DNA of 64,000 nucleotides from Stappia stellulata DSM 5886. Lineage in GTDB: Bacteria > Pseudomonadota > Alphaproteobacteria > Rhizobiales > Stappiaceae. The DNA lies in assembly GCF_000423705.1 (NCBI RefSeq), contig NZ_KE384083.1, positions 810,462 to 874,461 on the forward strand, given 5' to 3'. Position numbers and translations under genes: made by a program. Shown here piece by piece: positions 42,453 to 51,303 of the stretch (within the stretch, counting starts at the first letter, position 1; each line of letters begins with the position of its first letter). The notes under the pieces are model-generated. The model worked only from the letters and a program-made list of their open reading frames with translations. It made no database searches and was not told where the DNA came from.

Positions 42453-43139
42453 ATGACTGGCTTGCGCACACTGGCGATCGGAATGACCCTCCCGCTTCTC
42501 CTCCTTTCGGGGGCCGCGATGGCAACAAGCGTCCAGACGGAACGGATTCAGGTCGCGCCGCGCGACGTCGCGCCGTCCTCCCCCCTTGTTCCCGACGCCG
42601 AGCTGAACGAAGCGACGCCGCTGGCGGAGCCCGGGACGGCGGCGAGCGGGGCAACCGACGCGCCGGAGGTCATTCTTCCGACCGTGCATTACGGCGATGC
42701 GGACCTGCCGAAGCCGGTGGCGCGCATGCGCGACCAGTTGCTGGAGGCGGCGCATTCGGGCGACATGCAGCGGGTGCGCATGGTGCTGGAGGGCAACGAG
42801 ATGATGCCCACTCTCACCTTCGGCGAGATGGACGACCCGATCGAGTACCTCAAGGCCGCGTCCGGCGATGACGACGGCTACGAGATTCTGGCCATCCTGG
42901 CCGAAGTCCTGGAAGCCGGCTACGTGCATGCCGATGTCGGCACCGCGCAGGAAATGTACATCTGGCCCTATTTCGCACGCACGCCCTTCGACCGGCTCAC
43001 GCCGGAACAAAGGGTCGAGCTGTTCCAGCTCGTCACCGCGGGCGACATGGCGGACATGAACCTGACCGGGACCTGGACCTTCTATCGGCTGGGCATCGGA
43101 CCGGACGGGACCCTGCATTACTTCGTGGCCGGCGACTGA
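42453..43139 (+). CDS. Exported hypothetical protein (228 aa)
   Basis: A secreted protein with a signal peptide (about 1-24, ending GAAMA). A low-complexity Pro/Ala/Glu linker (about 30-75) is followed by a helical domain with DLPKPVARMRDQLLEAAHSGDMQRVRMVLEGNEMMPTL, which looks like an ankyrin-like or helical-repeat start. It ends in a small aromatic-rich region (TWTFYRLGIGPDGTLHYF). The ATG at 42453 has GAGGTGA before it. I do not know its role; the mature domain probably works in the periplasm. Confidence 0.75.
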   Translation: MTGLRTLAIGMTLPLLLLSGAAMATSVQTERIQVAPRDVAPSSPLVPDAELNEATPLAEPGTAASGATDAPEVILPTVHYGDADLPKPVARMRDQLLEAAHSGDMQRVRMVLEGNEMMPTLTFGEMDDPIEYLKAASGDDDGYEILAILAEVLEAGYVHADVGTAQEMYIWPYFARTPFDRLTPEQRVELFQLVTAGDMADMNLTGTWTFYRLGIGPDGTLHYFVAGD

Positions 43140-43165
43140 CGCCGCCTTTCAGGCAAGGACATCAG

Positions 43166-43549
43166 ATGAGCAATCGAGCGCCCGGGTTTGCCACGCATCC
43201 GAACCATGCAATCAGCCTTCGCCCCAACACCCGCCTCGTTCGTGTCAGCCTCTACGGACAACCTGTCGCCGAAAGCCGACACGGCCTGGTCCTGCGCGAA
43301 AGCGGCTATCCGGACGTTCACTACCTGCCGCGCGACGATATCGACATGAACAGGCTGGCCGCTTCCGATCACACCACCTATTGCCCCTTCAAGGGCACGG
43401 CCTCCTACTGGACCATCAGCGTGTCGAACGGAGAGGCGGCCAACGCCGCCTGGAGCTACGACGCCCCCTTCGACGACGTCGCGGACCTGAAGGGGCATGT
43501 CGCGTTCTATGCCGACCGCGTCGACGTGGAGATCACCGACGCGGGGTGA
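43166..43549 (+). CDS. DUF427 family protein
   Basis: A 127-residue protein matching DUF427, which has a small beta-barrel with the pattern VAESRHGLVLRESGYPDVHYLPRDDI and CPFKGTASYW. Structures of the family suggest ligand or metal binding, but no activity is established. The gene follows the exported protein by 26 bp on the same strand and converges with the autotransporter. Confidence 0.88.
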   Translation: MSNRAPGFATHPNHAISLRPNTRLVRVSLYGQPVAESRHGLVLRESGYPDVHYLPRDDIDMNRLAASDHTTYCPFKGTASYWTISVSNGEAANAAWSYDAPFDDVADLKGHVAFYADRVDVEITDAG

Positions 43550-43584
43550 CGCGGCCGCCCCTGCTGCCACCCGTAAATGACCGC

Positions 43585-46500
43585 CTAGAAGCGGATCCGC
43601 AGGGCACCGTTCACCCCCTGGGAGCGCGACGCGCCATCGAATCGCCCCTGGTAGCTCACATCCAGACGCGCCCGGGGCGTGAGGGCAAGATCGAGCCCCG
43701 CCTCCAGGACGGCGCGATCGCGCGCAAGCGGCGTGCCGGCGACGACGAAGCCGCCTCCCCCGGCAAAGCCATGTGCCGACAGCGGAGTGATATCGCCGAA
43801 GGCATGCTCCCAGGCGATCCCGAACCGCGCCCGCGCCTGCGCGAACCGGACGGGGAGCGCGGTGTCGAACCGCAGTCCGAGTGTCGTCAGGGTCGTATCC
43901 ATGGTCTGCGCCGCCGCCGAAAGGGCTGCCACGCCGCCCTCCTCGGCGAAGCCGCTGCGGCGATGACTGACCTGGGCAAGGCCGGCGAAAGGTTCGACAT
44001 GCCCCATCCGCGTTTCGAACCGGTACGCGACCTCGCCGAAGAGCTGCGCGGTTTCCGCAGTGTAACTGGCCGTCAATTCGTCGGAAAATCCGGTGGCAGA
44101 TGCCTGGCGCGTGCTGTCGATATCGTGCCAGGTATAGCCGGCCCCAGCCCGGAGCCGAACGGCACCGACCTCCGCTCCCGCATACACGCCGGCATGAATG
44201 TCGTCGGTTTCGGCCGAGGACGCACGGGCACGGGCGTCGACGCCGGTCTGACCGTAGCCTGCCAGAGCGCCGACACGCCAACCGCCAAGCCATGCATCCG
44301 CACCGACGAACAGCCCGCCGCTCGATTGTTCGACAGCGGCGGCATTGCCATCGCTGTCTCGGCGCCCCCAATCGCCGTAGGCGTCCGCCCAAAGGACAAC
44401 CCCGTCGGCAAGGTCCGTGGCATCGAAGGCAGCGCGGATGCGCCGCTCGACCGCACGGCGCAAGTGCCGGCTTTCGGCAGCGAGCACGCCCTGCGTCGAT
44501 GCATGGATTTCGCCCGAAAGGCTGTCGAAACCGGCGCGTGCCGTCGCATCGTCCGGCGACAATGCGATGGCCCGCCACAAGACGCTTGAACTGCCCAGCG
44601 CCTCGATCGCCCCGGCGGTCGCCTTCTGGTTGCGGGTTCGCGCGGCATCGACGAAAGAGGCGTCGTTTCGCGCGAGTTCCATGGTCAGGTCGTTGCCATC
44701 GCCGCCGGAATAATCGAGCCAGACATCGAGGAAAACAAGATTGGCGGAGATCGCCCCAAACCGCCCGACAATCGCGTCCGCGCCGTCATTGTCGATGACG
44801 ACATAGGGACCGTTGACCGGGCTCCAGCTCGATGCGGTTGCCGGCGACAGCGAGAGATCGAGTGTCGCTCCCGAGATATCGACCGATCCGGTGACGACGA
44901 TCTTGTCGGAAGCGACCGGGGTGGCTTCGATCGCCAGCGTTCCCGAATTGGTGTAATCGCCGGTGACGGTCTGCGTGCCGATGGAATTCCCGGGCGCATG
45001 GACGCCCCCCGACGCGATGCTCACCGTCCCCGACAGCGTTCCCGAACCACCGAGCAGACCGCCGGCCTCCACCAGGACATCCCCACCGAGCACGCCGGCT
45101 CCACTGCTGTCGCCCACACTGAAACGCCCGCCGCGGATGCGTGTGACTCCGGAAAAGCCTGAGCCGTCGCCGGTGAACAACGTGTCCCCGGCATAGTGGT
45201 TGATCGCGCCGGCACCGGCGCTGTCGCTGACGAGCGCGGTGTCGAACGTATAACCGGTGGACGTGTGGTTGAAGTCGAGGCGCGCCTGCGCGGAGCGAAA
45301 CGCAACGCGCGACGCATCAAGCGCCCCTGCGGCCAGGGCGCCGCCCGGAGCGCTTGGATCCGCAACCTCGCCGCCGATGGTCAACACGCCGGCCGCGTCC
45401 CCCATCACGTTGCCGAGCCTGACGCCGCCGGCGCCGGTTGCCCGAAACACGCCGCTTCCGGAAATCGTCAGCCGGCCCGTGCTGCTCGCCGCGCCGATGC
45501 CGACGTCGGCAAACGACGTTTCGATCAGCGAACCCGCGCCGTTGACCCAGACACGTCCGGTCCCCGCCCCCGAGCCGACGAGCAGGAAGCCCGGGCGGGC
45601 GCTCCCGCCATTGGCGACGGCGAATGTCGCCTCGTCGCTTGCCTGCGTCTGGTTGTCGCCGACGCTGTAGGACAGGGATGACGGATCGAGATCTGCGCCA
45701 TCGACAACCACCCGTCCGGCTTCCACCGACAGGGAGGAGATCTGCTTGGTGCCCGAGCCGGAGAGCCAAAGATCGCCGGTGCCGGCCTTGCTGAGGATAC
45801 CGGACGAGCCGACATTGATGTCCCCCGTCAGGGTCAATCCCGCGCCATCCACGACCGAGATCGTTCCGATGCCGGTCACGGCATCGATGCTGCGGGCGGT
45901 GGTGAAGCTCGAAAGCACCTCCAGCGTGCCGCCGCCAAAGGTGAGCCCGCCGGATACATCGCCGAGGTTGATATCCCAAACTACCGACAGGATGCCGTCT
46001 TGAAGCACCGTGCCGCCGGAATAGCTGTTGCTCCCCGTCAGCACCAGCTTTCCCGACCCTTGCTTGGTCAGGCTGCCACCGCCGGCCAGGGCGCCGGAAA
46101 ACACCGTATCACCATCCTGATCGACCGTCAGCCCGGCGCCGCTGAACATGCCTCCGGGACCCATTTGCACCGTTCCCCCGGTCCCCGACAGGGACGACGT
46201 CGTCACGCCGTGGTCATTGAGATCGAGCGTTCCACCGGTGACCACGAGAGCGCCGCCGCCCGACAGCGCCCCCGCCGCCCCGAGGCGCAATGTGCCGGAA
46301 TTGACCGTTGTGCCGCCGGTGTGGGTATTGGCTCCCGTCAACGTCACGGTGCCGCTGCCACCCTTGACCAGAGAACCGGCGCCGCTCAGCGTGCCGGCGT
46401 AGGTTCCGTCGCCCGCCTGGGAGAATACGACACCCGAGCCGGCGCTGGCGAGATCGAGATCGCCTTGCAGGCTGAGCGTGGTTCCAACGAGGGTGCCATC

Positions 46501-47655
46501 GGCAACCAGCCAGTCCTGATCGCCCGTGCCGGTCAGCACCCAGGTCGATGCGCTCTCCTTCTGGAAGGCCTCGAACCCGCGAAACTGCTGGCCTGCGCCG
46601 ATGTTCGAAACGTCGAAGACGGCAGCCGAACCGCCGCCCGAGAGCGGTCCGCCAAGAACAAGCGTGTCATTGCTCCCCGATGCCGTGCCGTCGACAATGC
46701 CGACGATACCGGCCTGGTCCGACCCGAGGCGCAGGACATTGGTTCCTCCGGTGAAGGCAATGGCCCGTCCGTCAAGCCCGCCGTTCGATGTTAGCGGGTC
46801 GCGTCCGCCCGAACCGCCCGATATCAGGCCGCCGTTGTTGATGACAAGATCGCTCCCGCGAATGCCGTCCCCCGCGTCTCCCTCGCGTCCGTTGCCGCCG
46901 TCGCCGCCGGTGATGGAACCCGAGTTGGTGATCGTCAGACCGTCACCTTCAATGCCATGTCCGCCGAAACCGCCAAATCCTCCGACGCTCTTGCCGGTGT
47001 CGTCGAAATCTCCGCCGTTTCCCCCGGTTCCGCCGGCGATCAGGCCGGCGTTGTCGATGACAAGGCCATTGCCCGTCACACCGTTGCCGGCGTTCCAGCC
47101 ATCGCCGCTGAGCCAGACGGGCGTGATGCCGCCGGAGCCTCCGTCGCCGCCAATCACTTCGCCGTTGTTGACCAGCGTGTGCCCGCCCGACCCCGACAGG
47201 GCATCGCCCCCGTCGCCGCCGCTGCCGATCTCATTGCCACCGTCGCCGCCGGCACCGCCGAGGATCCGGCCGCTACCGGTGATTTCAAGATCGCCTCCAA
47301 GCCGTGCCCCCTCGCCGCCACCGCCGCCGCCGCCGCCGTCGCCCCAGTCCTCGTCGCCGCCCGCGCCGCCATCGCCGCCGCCGTTCACACCCGCCGATCC
47401 CGGCTGACCGCTCGGCGCCCCCCCATCTCCATCGCCGCCATCGCCGCCATCGCCGCCCTGGATCAGAAAGTCGACGGTTCCGGAGACGATGCCGCCGGGC
47501 CGGCCGTTCTCGCCATCCTCACCGAAGGAGGAGGTATTTCCGGCCCCCGGTGCGGACAGGGCGGCGGACATGCCGCCACCGACAAGCGACAGCGTGGAAA
47601 CCGTCGCAAGGAGAACAAGACGTTGCGCGACAAGCGCCGAAGAACGAAAAGACAT
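43585..47655 (-). CDS. Type V secreted autotransporter with glycine-rich passenger
   Basis: A 1356-residue autotransporter. A signal peptide (about 1-35) is followed by a Gly/Asp-rich passenger (about 40-270) full of GGDGG-type repeats. Beta-helix passenger repeats of the PATR type follow (about 390-610, for instance GSGTVTLTGANTHTGGTTV), then a longer beta-helix. The C-terminal beta-barrel (about 1090-1356) ends with GALRIRF, the Phe-terminated outer-membrane signature. The start at 47655 matches the signal peptide; an ATG at 47697 is also open. It should be exposed on the cell surface, possibly as an adhesin. It is divergent from the AraC gene. Confidence 0.93.
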   Translation of the reverse strand: MSFRSSALVAQRLVLLATVSTLSLVGGGMSAALSAPGAGNTSSFGEDGENGRPGGIVSGTVDFLIQGGDGGDGGDGDGGAPSGQPGSAGVNGGGDGGAGGDEDWGDGGGGGGGGEGARLGGDLEITGSGRILGGAGGDGGNEIGSGGDGGDALSGSGGHTLVNNGEVIGGDGGSGGITPVWLSGDGWNAGNGVTGNGLVIDNAGLIAGGTGGNGGDFDDTGKSVGGFGGFGGHGIEGDGLTITNSGSITGGDGGNGREGDAGDGIRGSDLVINNGGLISGGSGGRDPLTSNGGLDGRAIAFTGGTNVLRLGSDQAGIVGIVDGTASGSNDTLVLGGPLSGGGSAAVFDVSNIGAGQQFRGFEAFQKESASTWVLTGTGDQDWLVADGTLVGTTLSLQGDLDLASAGSGVVFSQAGDGTYAGTLSGAGSLVKGGSGTVTLTGANTHTGGTTVNSGTLRLGAAGALSGGGALVVTGGTLDLNDHGVTTSSLSGTGGTVQMGPGGMFSGAGLTVDQDGDTVFSGALAGGGSLTKQGSGKLVLTGSNSYSGGTVLQDGILSVVWDINLGDVSGGLTFGGGTLEVLSSFTTARSIDAVTGIGTISVVDGAGLTLTGDINVGSSGILSKAGTGDLWLSGSGTKQISSLSVEAGRVVVDGADLDPSSLSYSVGDNQTQASDEATFAVANGGSARPGFLLVGSGAGTGRVWVNGAGSLIETSFADVGIGAASSTGRLTISGSGVFRATGAGGVRLGNVMGDAAGVLTIGGEVADPSAPGGALAAGALDASRVAFRSAQARLDFNHTSTGYTFDTALVSDSAGAGAINHYAGDTLFTGDGSGFSGVTRIRGGRFSVGDSSGAGVLGGDVLVEAGGLLGGSGTLSGTVSIASGGVHAPGNSIGTQTVTGDYTNSGTLAIEATPVASDKIVVTGSVDISGATLDLSLSPATASSWSPVNGPYVVIDNDGADAIVGRFGAISANLVFLDVWLDYSGGDGNDLTMELARNDASFVDAARTRNQKATAGAIEALGSSSVLWRAIALSPDDATARAGFDSLSGEIHASTQGVLAAESRHLRRAVERRIRAAFDATDLADGVVLWADAYGDWGRRDSDGNAAAVEQSSGGLFVGADAWLGGWRVGALAGYGQTGVDARARASSAETDDIHAGVYAGAEVGAVRLRAGAGYTWHDIDSTRQASATGFSDELTASYTAETAQLFGEVAYRFETRMGHVEPFAGLAQVSHRRSGFAEEGGVAALSAAAQTMDTTLTTLGLRFDTALPVRFAQARARFGIAWEHAFGDITPLSAHGFAGGGGFVVAGTPLARDRAVLEAGLDLALTPRARLDVSYQGRFDGASRSQGVNGALRIRF
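47040..47475 (-). repeat. GCC-triplet-rich region coding Gly-rich repeats of the autotransporter
   Basis: On the plus strand this stretch is full of CCGCCGTCGCCGCC-type triplets (densest near 47315-47345 and 47440-47460). They code for GGDGG and GGG runs. The repeats stay in frame, so slippage would change the number of glycines rather than switch the gene off. Confidence 0.75.
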
Positions 47656-47826
47656 GAAGCAGCCATGCGTGAGCGGAAGGAACTGATATTGAAGCACGCA
47701 GACCGTATAAAATGGATTTTTCTCAAGCTACGACAAAGGCTTATCATTTTTTTCAAGTTTATCTTCGGTCGGAGTTTCACCTCCGAAACCGCCTGACGCT
47801 GCCACATACTGGAGAGGAAACACCCC

Positions 47827-47844
47827 ATGGCGGATCACGCATGA
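47827..47844 (+). CDS. Candidate upstream micro-ORF (MADHA) overlapping the AraC start
   Basis: An ATG at 47827 lies 9 bases after a strong ribosome site (GGAGAGG, 47811-47817) and opens a five-codon frame that stops at 47844. The stop overlaps the ATG of the regulator (47841) by ATGA. Ribosomes would load here first and then restart on the regulator. This could simply be how the gene is translated. Confidence 0.45.
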   Translation: MADHA

Positions 47845-48797
47845 CATCCGGACATCGCAACAGGGGCGACGGCGTGCCGCTTTACCCGTTCGACCTGAAG
47901 GGCGGAGACCTGTTTTCGGTCCCCGGCGCAAGGGGTCGGTTTTCCTCGATGCGTTTCGACGACGGCCTTCTGCTCTATCTCGGGGAGTTCCAGGCGACCG
48001 AAACCTGCACGCTCGCCGTCAATCCGTCCCTCGACACCGCGTGGGTCGGAGGCAGTCTTCATCTGGTCGGAGAGACGGTCATGGAGCTTCCCGACGGCCG
48101 AAGCATCCCGCGACGCGGACAACAGACGCTTCTGAGCCGAATCGACATGCCCGGAACCTGCTTTCATCTGAAGGCCGGCGCACATGTGCGCCACGTCTCC
48201 GTCGTCGCGACACTGTCATGGTTGCGCGAGCGCCTGGACACGCAGATGAGCACGCGGATGGGCGCCTATCTCGACGAGACCCGCGAAGTCTGCGTCGCGA
48301 ACGCCATCACGACCACCAGCCGGATGCGCGGGCTCGCCACCAGTCTGTTCGCCCCGCGCTCTCAGGGCGGCGCACGGCGGATCCGCCTGGAAGGGGCTGC
48401 GGCGCTTTTTCTGGCGGACGCGATCGACAGTGCCTTTCCCGAAGAGCCCGCGTCTGCGCCCGACGCAGCCGACTGGCAAGGCGCCGCGCTTCAGGCCACC
48501 ATCGAACGCATTCGCGCGGATCTGTCCGCCCCGAACACCGTCCAAACCCTGGCAGCCCAGGTGGACATGAGCGCAAGCCGGCTCAACCGGCTGTTCGTCG
48601 AGACGACCGGGAACAATTGCGCAGCCTTTCTACGAGCCGAACGCATGACCGCGGCACAGGCGCTGCTGGCCAGCGGCACCCGTGCCGTCAAGGAAGTCGC
48701 CGCAGCCGTCGGCTACGCCCATGTGGGAAATTTCTCACGTGCCTATCGCGATCATTTCGGCGAAACGCCATCGCGCGAAGGCCGGCGCAAAAGGTGA
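47841..48797 (+). CDS. AraC-family transcriptional regulator
   Basis: A 318-residue regulator. The N-terminal 200 residues are of a sensing type with no clear cupin pattern. The C-terminal 100 are the AraC/XylS double HTH (TVQTLAAQVDMSASRLNRLFVE, VKEVAAAVGYAHVGNFSRAYRDHFGETPS). The start at 47841 follows a micro-ORF; an in-frame ATG at 47712 is also open but has a less likely N-terminus. The gene is divergent from the large autotransporter, so control of that surface protein is the natural guess. A shared bidirectional terminator follows. Confidence 0.9.
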   Translation: MTSGHRNRGDGVPLYPFDLKGGDLFSVPGARGRFSSMRFDDGLLLYLGEFQATETCTLAVNPSLDTAWVGGSLHLVGETVMELPDGRSIPRRGQQTLLSRIDMPGTCFHLKAGAHVRHVSVVATLSWLRERLDTQMSTRMGAYLDETREVCVANAITTTSRMRGLATSLFAPRSQGGARRIRLEGAAALFLADAIDSAFPEEPASAPDAADWQGAALQATIERIRADLSAPNTVQTLAAQVDMSASRLNRLFVETTGNNCAAFLRAERMTAAQALLASGTRAVKEVAAAVGYAHVGNFSRAYRDHFGETPSREGRRKR

Positions 48798-48813
48798 AGG
48801 GGAGCGGAACGGC

Positions 48814-48851
48814 AAAACGCACCGGCTGATCGGGATCGCCGGTGCGTTTTT
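48814..48851. terminator. Bidirectional intrinsic terminator
   Basis: AACGCACCGGC and GCCGGTGCGTT pair perfectly over 11 bp around an 11-base loop, with A-run before and T-run after. It therefore works on both strands, between the convergent AraC-type regulator and the L,D-transpeptidase gene. Confidence 0.9.
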
Positions 48852-48886
48852 CATGACAATGGTGTCGGTTTGGCAAGCCGCGCGAG

Positions 48887-50164
48887 CTACTGGCGGGTCG
48901 TCACCACGAAGTCGGTGCCGAGACCGGAGTGCAGGCGGAACGGACGGTCTGTCACGATCAGCGACGAGCCGAGCGCCAGCCGGTCCTCCACGAAGGCCCG
49001 GGCCTGCGGCGTCCACTCGACCCGCGAGAGCACCCGGTGGGCATCCGTCTCCTGCGCGGCGGCGGCGGTCACGCTCATCCAGCGCGGCGCGCTCGTCTTC
49101 CCTCCGGCATCGATCACCGTGTAAAGATGGGTGCCGAGCGGCGCATCCGGATCCTTCAGCACAATATTGGCGGAGTAGATCTCCTTGAACTTGCGGCGCA
49201 CGTAAAGGCGTCCGGTCGCAGGGCCGGTCTCGCCGGCTGCGGCATAGAGCGCGCGCAGCACCAGATCGGTTGCCTCGCCGGTCACGGGCAGATCGGCGCC
49301 TTCCTGGAAAAGCTCGATGGCAGCGCGGGTCCTGCGGCCCATCACCCCGTCGACCGGGCCGGGCGCATATCCCAACTCGTCGAGAACGCGCTGCGTGTCG
49401 CGCAGCCGCTCGCGTGCCGAGGTGCGCGTGATCAGGATCCGCAACGGATCGCGCGGCTCGGCCTTCGCGGTGTCTGCCGCCCGGTCGATCGACCCGACCG
49501 TCGCGGGTCCGTCATCGTCGGTCGCGCCGGGAAGGGCCGGACGCAGCATGACCGCATCGGTGTCGAGGCTCGCGACCTCGGTTTCACCCACCCCGGACCG
49601 CGGCAGGGCGGCATGCAGGACACCTTCCGGCCGTGTGCGCTCGCGCGTGACAATCACATGACCGCCGCGCTCCGTCTGGCCGAACAGGTTCTTGGCGAAG
49701 CCGCGCGGCAGCCGGATGCAGCCATGGGAGGCCGGATAATTCGGCACACGACCCTCGTGCAGGGCAATGCCGGACCAGGTCAGACGCTGCATGTAGGGCA
49801 TCGGTGCGTTGTTGTAGAGATTGGAGAAATGGCGACGCCGCTTTTCCAGAATGCTGAAGATCCCCGTCGGCGTGCCGTGCCCGCTCTTGCCGGAAGAAAT
49901 CCGCGTGCTCTCGATGAGCTGCGTACCGCGATAGACATCGAGGGTCTGCGCCTTGAGCGACACGAGAATCTGCACCGGCGCCTCGGCAAGAAGGGCCGCC
50001 CCGGCGTCCTTGCTCTCGGCGGAGACCGGCTCCGGCGGCTTGGTGTCGCGCGCCATCGCCGGCGTTGCGCAAAGGGCGACCGCCAATCCAAGCATTGCGC
50101 CATGCAGACCGAATCGTCTCATCCCGCCACCATTTGTCGAGGTCTTGATTGCCAAATCGCTCAT
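48887..50164 (-). CDS. L,D-transpeptidase with peptidoglycan-binding domain
   Basis: A 425-residue exported cell-wall enzyme. A signal peptide lies after MRRFGLHG (cut near AMA). The YkuD catalytic domain (about 60-175) has the active Cys in ASHGCIRLPRG near residue 155. A peptidoglycan-binding segment follows (DTQRVLDELGYAPGPVDGVMG near 265), and a C-terminal domain of unknown type. It should form 3-3 cross-links or attach proteins to the wall in the periplasm. Two starts are possible: 50164 and the ATG at 50122, the latter beginning directly at the basic part of the signal. Confidence 0.9.
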   Translation of the reverse strand: MSDLAIKTSTNGGGMRRFGLHGAMLGLAVALCATPAMARDTKPPEPVSAESKDAGAALLAEAPVQILVSLKAQTLDVYRGTQLIESTRISSGKSGHGTPTGIFSILEKRRRHFSNLYNNAPMPYMQRLTWSGIALHEGRVPNYPASHGCIRLPRGFAKNLFGQTERGGHVIVTRERTRPEGVLHAALPRSGVGETEVASLDTDAVMLRPALPGATDDDGPATVGSIDRAADTAKAEPRDPLRILITRTSARERLRDTQRVLDELGYAPGPVDGVMGRRTRAAIELFQEGADLPVTGEATDLVLRALYAAAGETGPATGRLYVRRKFKEIYSANIVLKDPDAPLGTHLYTVIDAGGKTSAPRWMSVTAAAAQETDAHRVLSRVEWTPQARAFVEDRLALGSSLIVTDRPFRLHSGLGTDFVVTTRQ

Positions 50165-50497
50165 CCGCACACCCATCGCCTTTGTCGTCCCCGGACCTTG
50201 AGAAAGTGATATCCTGGATCCATGAATCCCTGGTTATCCGCCGCAGGCTATTCCGGTTGCCAGGCGGCATCCGTGACCGCAATCACACCTCGACGGATCG
50301 GCGGGCGCACCGCGCCCCCCAGGGCCGGAATGACGACCGATTCGGCCTTGTCCACATGAAAACCGCCGGAATTCCGCAAATTTCCTTGCGTTCGAAAATC
50401 ATTTCTTCGTTGCGACTCAGGGCGCGATTCGGAATCGTTTAACCAAGACGACCGAAATCCGGCCGGCCAATCAAAAAAGACATGACAGAAAGCGCGG
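50165..50497. other. Divergent non-coding gap, no gene seen
   Basis: A 333-bp region between the L,D-transpeptidase and the unknown 260-aa gene. It is moderately AT-rich near 50380-50480, as expected for the two divergent promoters. It carries a TTTAACC (50438) like the CtrA half-site. I see no protein frame, hairpin with T-run or repeat worth naming. Confidence 0.5.
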
Positions 50498-51280
50498 ATG
50501 CCTGAGTCCGCGATGGAGACCGCTGTGTTCAAAACGTCACCCGTACCGGAACGCAAAGCCCAACCCATGTTTACCGACATCAACGACATTCGCATGTCCG
50601 ACTGCCCGGTCGAAGTGGACGCCCTGCCGGTCGTCAACCGACTGCTCGAGCAGAACCCCTGTTTCCGAAACGTCAGCGAAGCCTTCGAGGCGGGTCTGTT
50701 CGACATCGTCGAAATGAACTTCGTCGAATGCAATCCCGTCCAGGAACGGGCGCTGCGCGAGTTGGTCCACGCCCTGTCGCGGCGCATTCTCGATATCTTC
50801 GAGGCATCGCTGCTGATGAAACAGCTCGCGCTGGAAGACGGCACCTGCAAGCTCACCAGCGCGCAGATCACGGCCTTCGTGGAGACCGCCCGCGAAGAAG
50901 CGCAGATCCAGTGCCTCGACATCAACGAGCTGCGGCCGAATTCCGAGGAAACGGCCTATGCGGCGGTGCTGAGAACGATCTTCGACGAGTTGCGCGCCTA
51001 TCTCGGCCTGCCGACCCTCGACCTGGAATTCCTGATCCCCGACCTCAAGACCTGCATGGATTTCGTTGTGCAGCGACACGTCTGGCGGCGCATTCGCATC
51101 GAGACGGAAACGCACCGCCGGATCGGCGAGACCATCGAAGCGCTGATGGCGCTGGCCTCGGACGTCGCAGACCATCGCATCCCGCGCCTCTTCACCATCC
51201 GGCCGATCCCGGCCCGCGCGCGGATCGCCAATCTGTCGGCCAATTTCGGCGGACGCGGTTCGCTGCCAAGCCCCGCCTGA
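50498..51280 (+). CDS. Hypothetical protein, helical, 260 aa
   Basis: A soluble protein of 260 residues without signal, membrane span or family I recognise. It is rich in acidic and aliphatic residues over the first 200 and looks mostly helical. Notable stretches are NFVECNPVQERALRELVHALS and LDLEFLIPDLKTCMDFVVQRHVW; Cys and Trp are few. The last 40 residues are basic. The start is uncertain, because ATGs at 50498, 50513 and 50567 are in frame. The stop codon lies inside a hairpin shared with the convergent gene. Confidence 0.7.
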   Translation: MPESAMETAVFKTSPVPERKAQPMFTDINDIRMSDCPVEVDALPVVNRLLEQNPCFRNVSEAFEAGLFDIVEMNFVECNPVQERALRELVHALSRRILDIFEASLLMKQLALEDGTCKLTSAQITAFVETAREEAQIQCLDINELRPNSEETAYAAVLRTIFDELRAYLGLPTLDLEFLIPDLKTCMDFVVQRHVWRRIRIETETHRRIGETIEALMALASDVADHRIPRLFTIRPIPARARIANLSANFGGRGSLPSPA

Positions 51281-51303
51281 CGCGCTCGGTGCCGGCGTCA
51301 GGC
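51275..51303. repeat. 9-bp inverted repeat that carries both stop codons of convergent genes
   Basis: GCCTGACGC and GCGTCAGGC pair perfectly over 9 bp with an 11-base loop. The TGA of the plus-strand gene and the TGA of the minus-strand gene lie in opposite arms. There is no T-run, so normal intrinsic termination is doubtful. Confidence 0.5.

Noticed and set aside
46880-47470. Regular triplet repeats that could suggest a CRISPR or satellite array
   Set aside because: The units are short coding triplets for Gly/Asp in the autotransporter, with no constant repeat-spacer spacing.
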